A stretch of 64,000 bases of DNA from CAVPMW01 sp963706515 (GTDB lineage Bacteria; Chloroflexota; Anaerolineae; Anaerolineales; UBA4823), in NCBI GenBank assembly GCA_963706515.1, contig CAVPMW010000007.1, positions 434,001 through 498,000 on the forward strand, given 5' to 3'. A program made the position numbers and the translations under genes. The notes under the pieces are model-generated. The model had not been told where the DNA came from and searched no databases. It worked only from the letters and a program-made list of their open reading frames with translations. Shown here one piece after another: positions 63,704-64,000 of this stretch; positions within the stretch are counted from its first letter, which is position 1, and each line of letters starts with the position of its first letter.

Positions 63704-64000
63704 TTAGTGTAGTAATTCTTCAGTACAGGTTTTGGGTAAACGCCCAGATTCGGCTTTACACCGAATGCGTTTAAGTCCATTACGCCGGTTGCGCCAAACA
63801 GTCAAGAGAGTTTTCTCATCTTTCGAGAGAATTACAGCGGTCCCAGCCAAGCGTGCCAATGAATTTTCCGCCTGGTCTGTTTCTGGAATGTCACGTTTTC
63901 GCAAGAAGTAAATAACCGCTCCCGCCTTATTGAAGCATTGACCGTTAGTAATGACATATTCGATTTCAATTATTTTCAGGTTTCTCTGTGCTGCTCGTTG
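63704..64000 (-). CDS. DUF4258-like protein, 5' end cut by the window edge
   Basis: At least 98 residues; the frame is open to the right edge, so the start is outside. EIEYVITNGQCFNKAGAVIYFLRKRDIP, LAGTAVILSKDEKTLLTVWRNRRNGLKRIRCK match the pattern of DUF4258, a small fold thought to be related to RelE/BECR-type ribonuclease toxins. The internal TTG or ATG at 63904 is not a real start. No antitoxin gene is visible within the window. The stop lies at 63704. Confidence 0.6.
   Translation of the reverse strand, partial: QRAAQRNLKIIEIEYVITNGQCFNKAGAVIYFLRKRDIPETDQAENSLARLAGTAVILSKDEKTLLTVWRNRRNGLKRIRCKAESGRLPKTCTEELLH

Overview
The window reads as a chromosomal segment of a high-GC bacterium, most likely a Chloroflexota member of the Anaerolineae type. 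This is an inference from the mix of genes: tetratricopeptide proteins fused to C39 peptidases, RodZ-like proteins with Pro/Thr-rich tails, LGFP-like 'YFPETGH' lipoproteins, a DUF92 protein, split methylmalonyl-CoA mutase and huge multi-GAF histidine kinases. No rRNA, tRNA, CRISPR array, phage module or complete insertion sequence was recognised. No 16S or other decisive marker is present.

Layout. 1-8.2 kb: the start of a Clp ATPase diverges from a SIMPL lipoprotein, followed by a PH-domain membrane protein, a DUF92 protein, a MITE-like repeat with an AT-rich orphan gene, and a cobalamin-dependent methionine synthase (metH) that is broken several times. 8.2-16.3 kb: HD hydrolase, membrane protein and HAD phosphatase on the plus strand converge with a minus-strand cluster rplI - RodZ-like - rimO - bisphosphate nucleotidase - glycosyltransferase. 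16.5-29.5 kb: recO, a 2015-residue hybrid histidine kinase, a MarR-controlled heterodimeric ABC exporter and miaB. 29.7-41.9 kb: C39 peptidase-TPR, rho with an M23 endopeptidase, a lytic-transglycosylase-like protein, polA with a TPR protein, and an LGFP-like lipoprotein. 42-47.4 kb: DUF6504, methylmalonyl-CoA mutase large subunit and epimerase, MFS transporter, HEAT-like protein. 47.5-51.7 kb: uvrA and two tandem ArsR-DUF2087 regulators behind a long operator. 51.7-57 kb: a tightly packed minus-strand operon (TPR, lipoprotein, mtaB, HIT, macro-domain, SpoU methylase). 57.1-61 kb: acyl-CoA dehydrogenase, etfB, etfA. 61-64 kb: an accessory, decaying end with a DUF4157 (eCIS-type) metallopeptidase, a ruined DUF1080-like gene between two MITE copies, and a truncated DUF4258 gene.

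How the genes work together. Acyl-CoA dehydrogenase with EtfAB, and methylmalonyl-CoA mutase with its epimerase, suggest fatty-acid or amino-acid carbon degradation through propionyl-CoA. metH would share the cobalamin need. Most other genes are housekeeping: repair (recO, uvrA, polA), translation and tRNA or ribosome modification (rplI, rimO, miaB, mtaB, SpoU), transcription termination (rho) and cell-wall turnover.

Two cross-cutting signals stand out. First, at least ten otherwise well conserved genes carry a single-base frameshift, several in G or A runs. This points to uncorrected indels in the assembly at least as much as to real decay. Second, the intergenic DNA carries families of long palindromes (three exactly 54 nt long) and two MITE-like repeat types. 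The most unusual protein is the DUF4157 protein at 61005-62329, which joins an eCIS-type DUF4157 domain to a second, AT-richer metallopeptidase-like domain.
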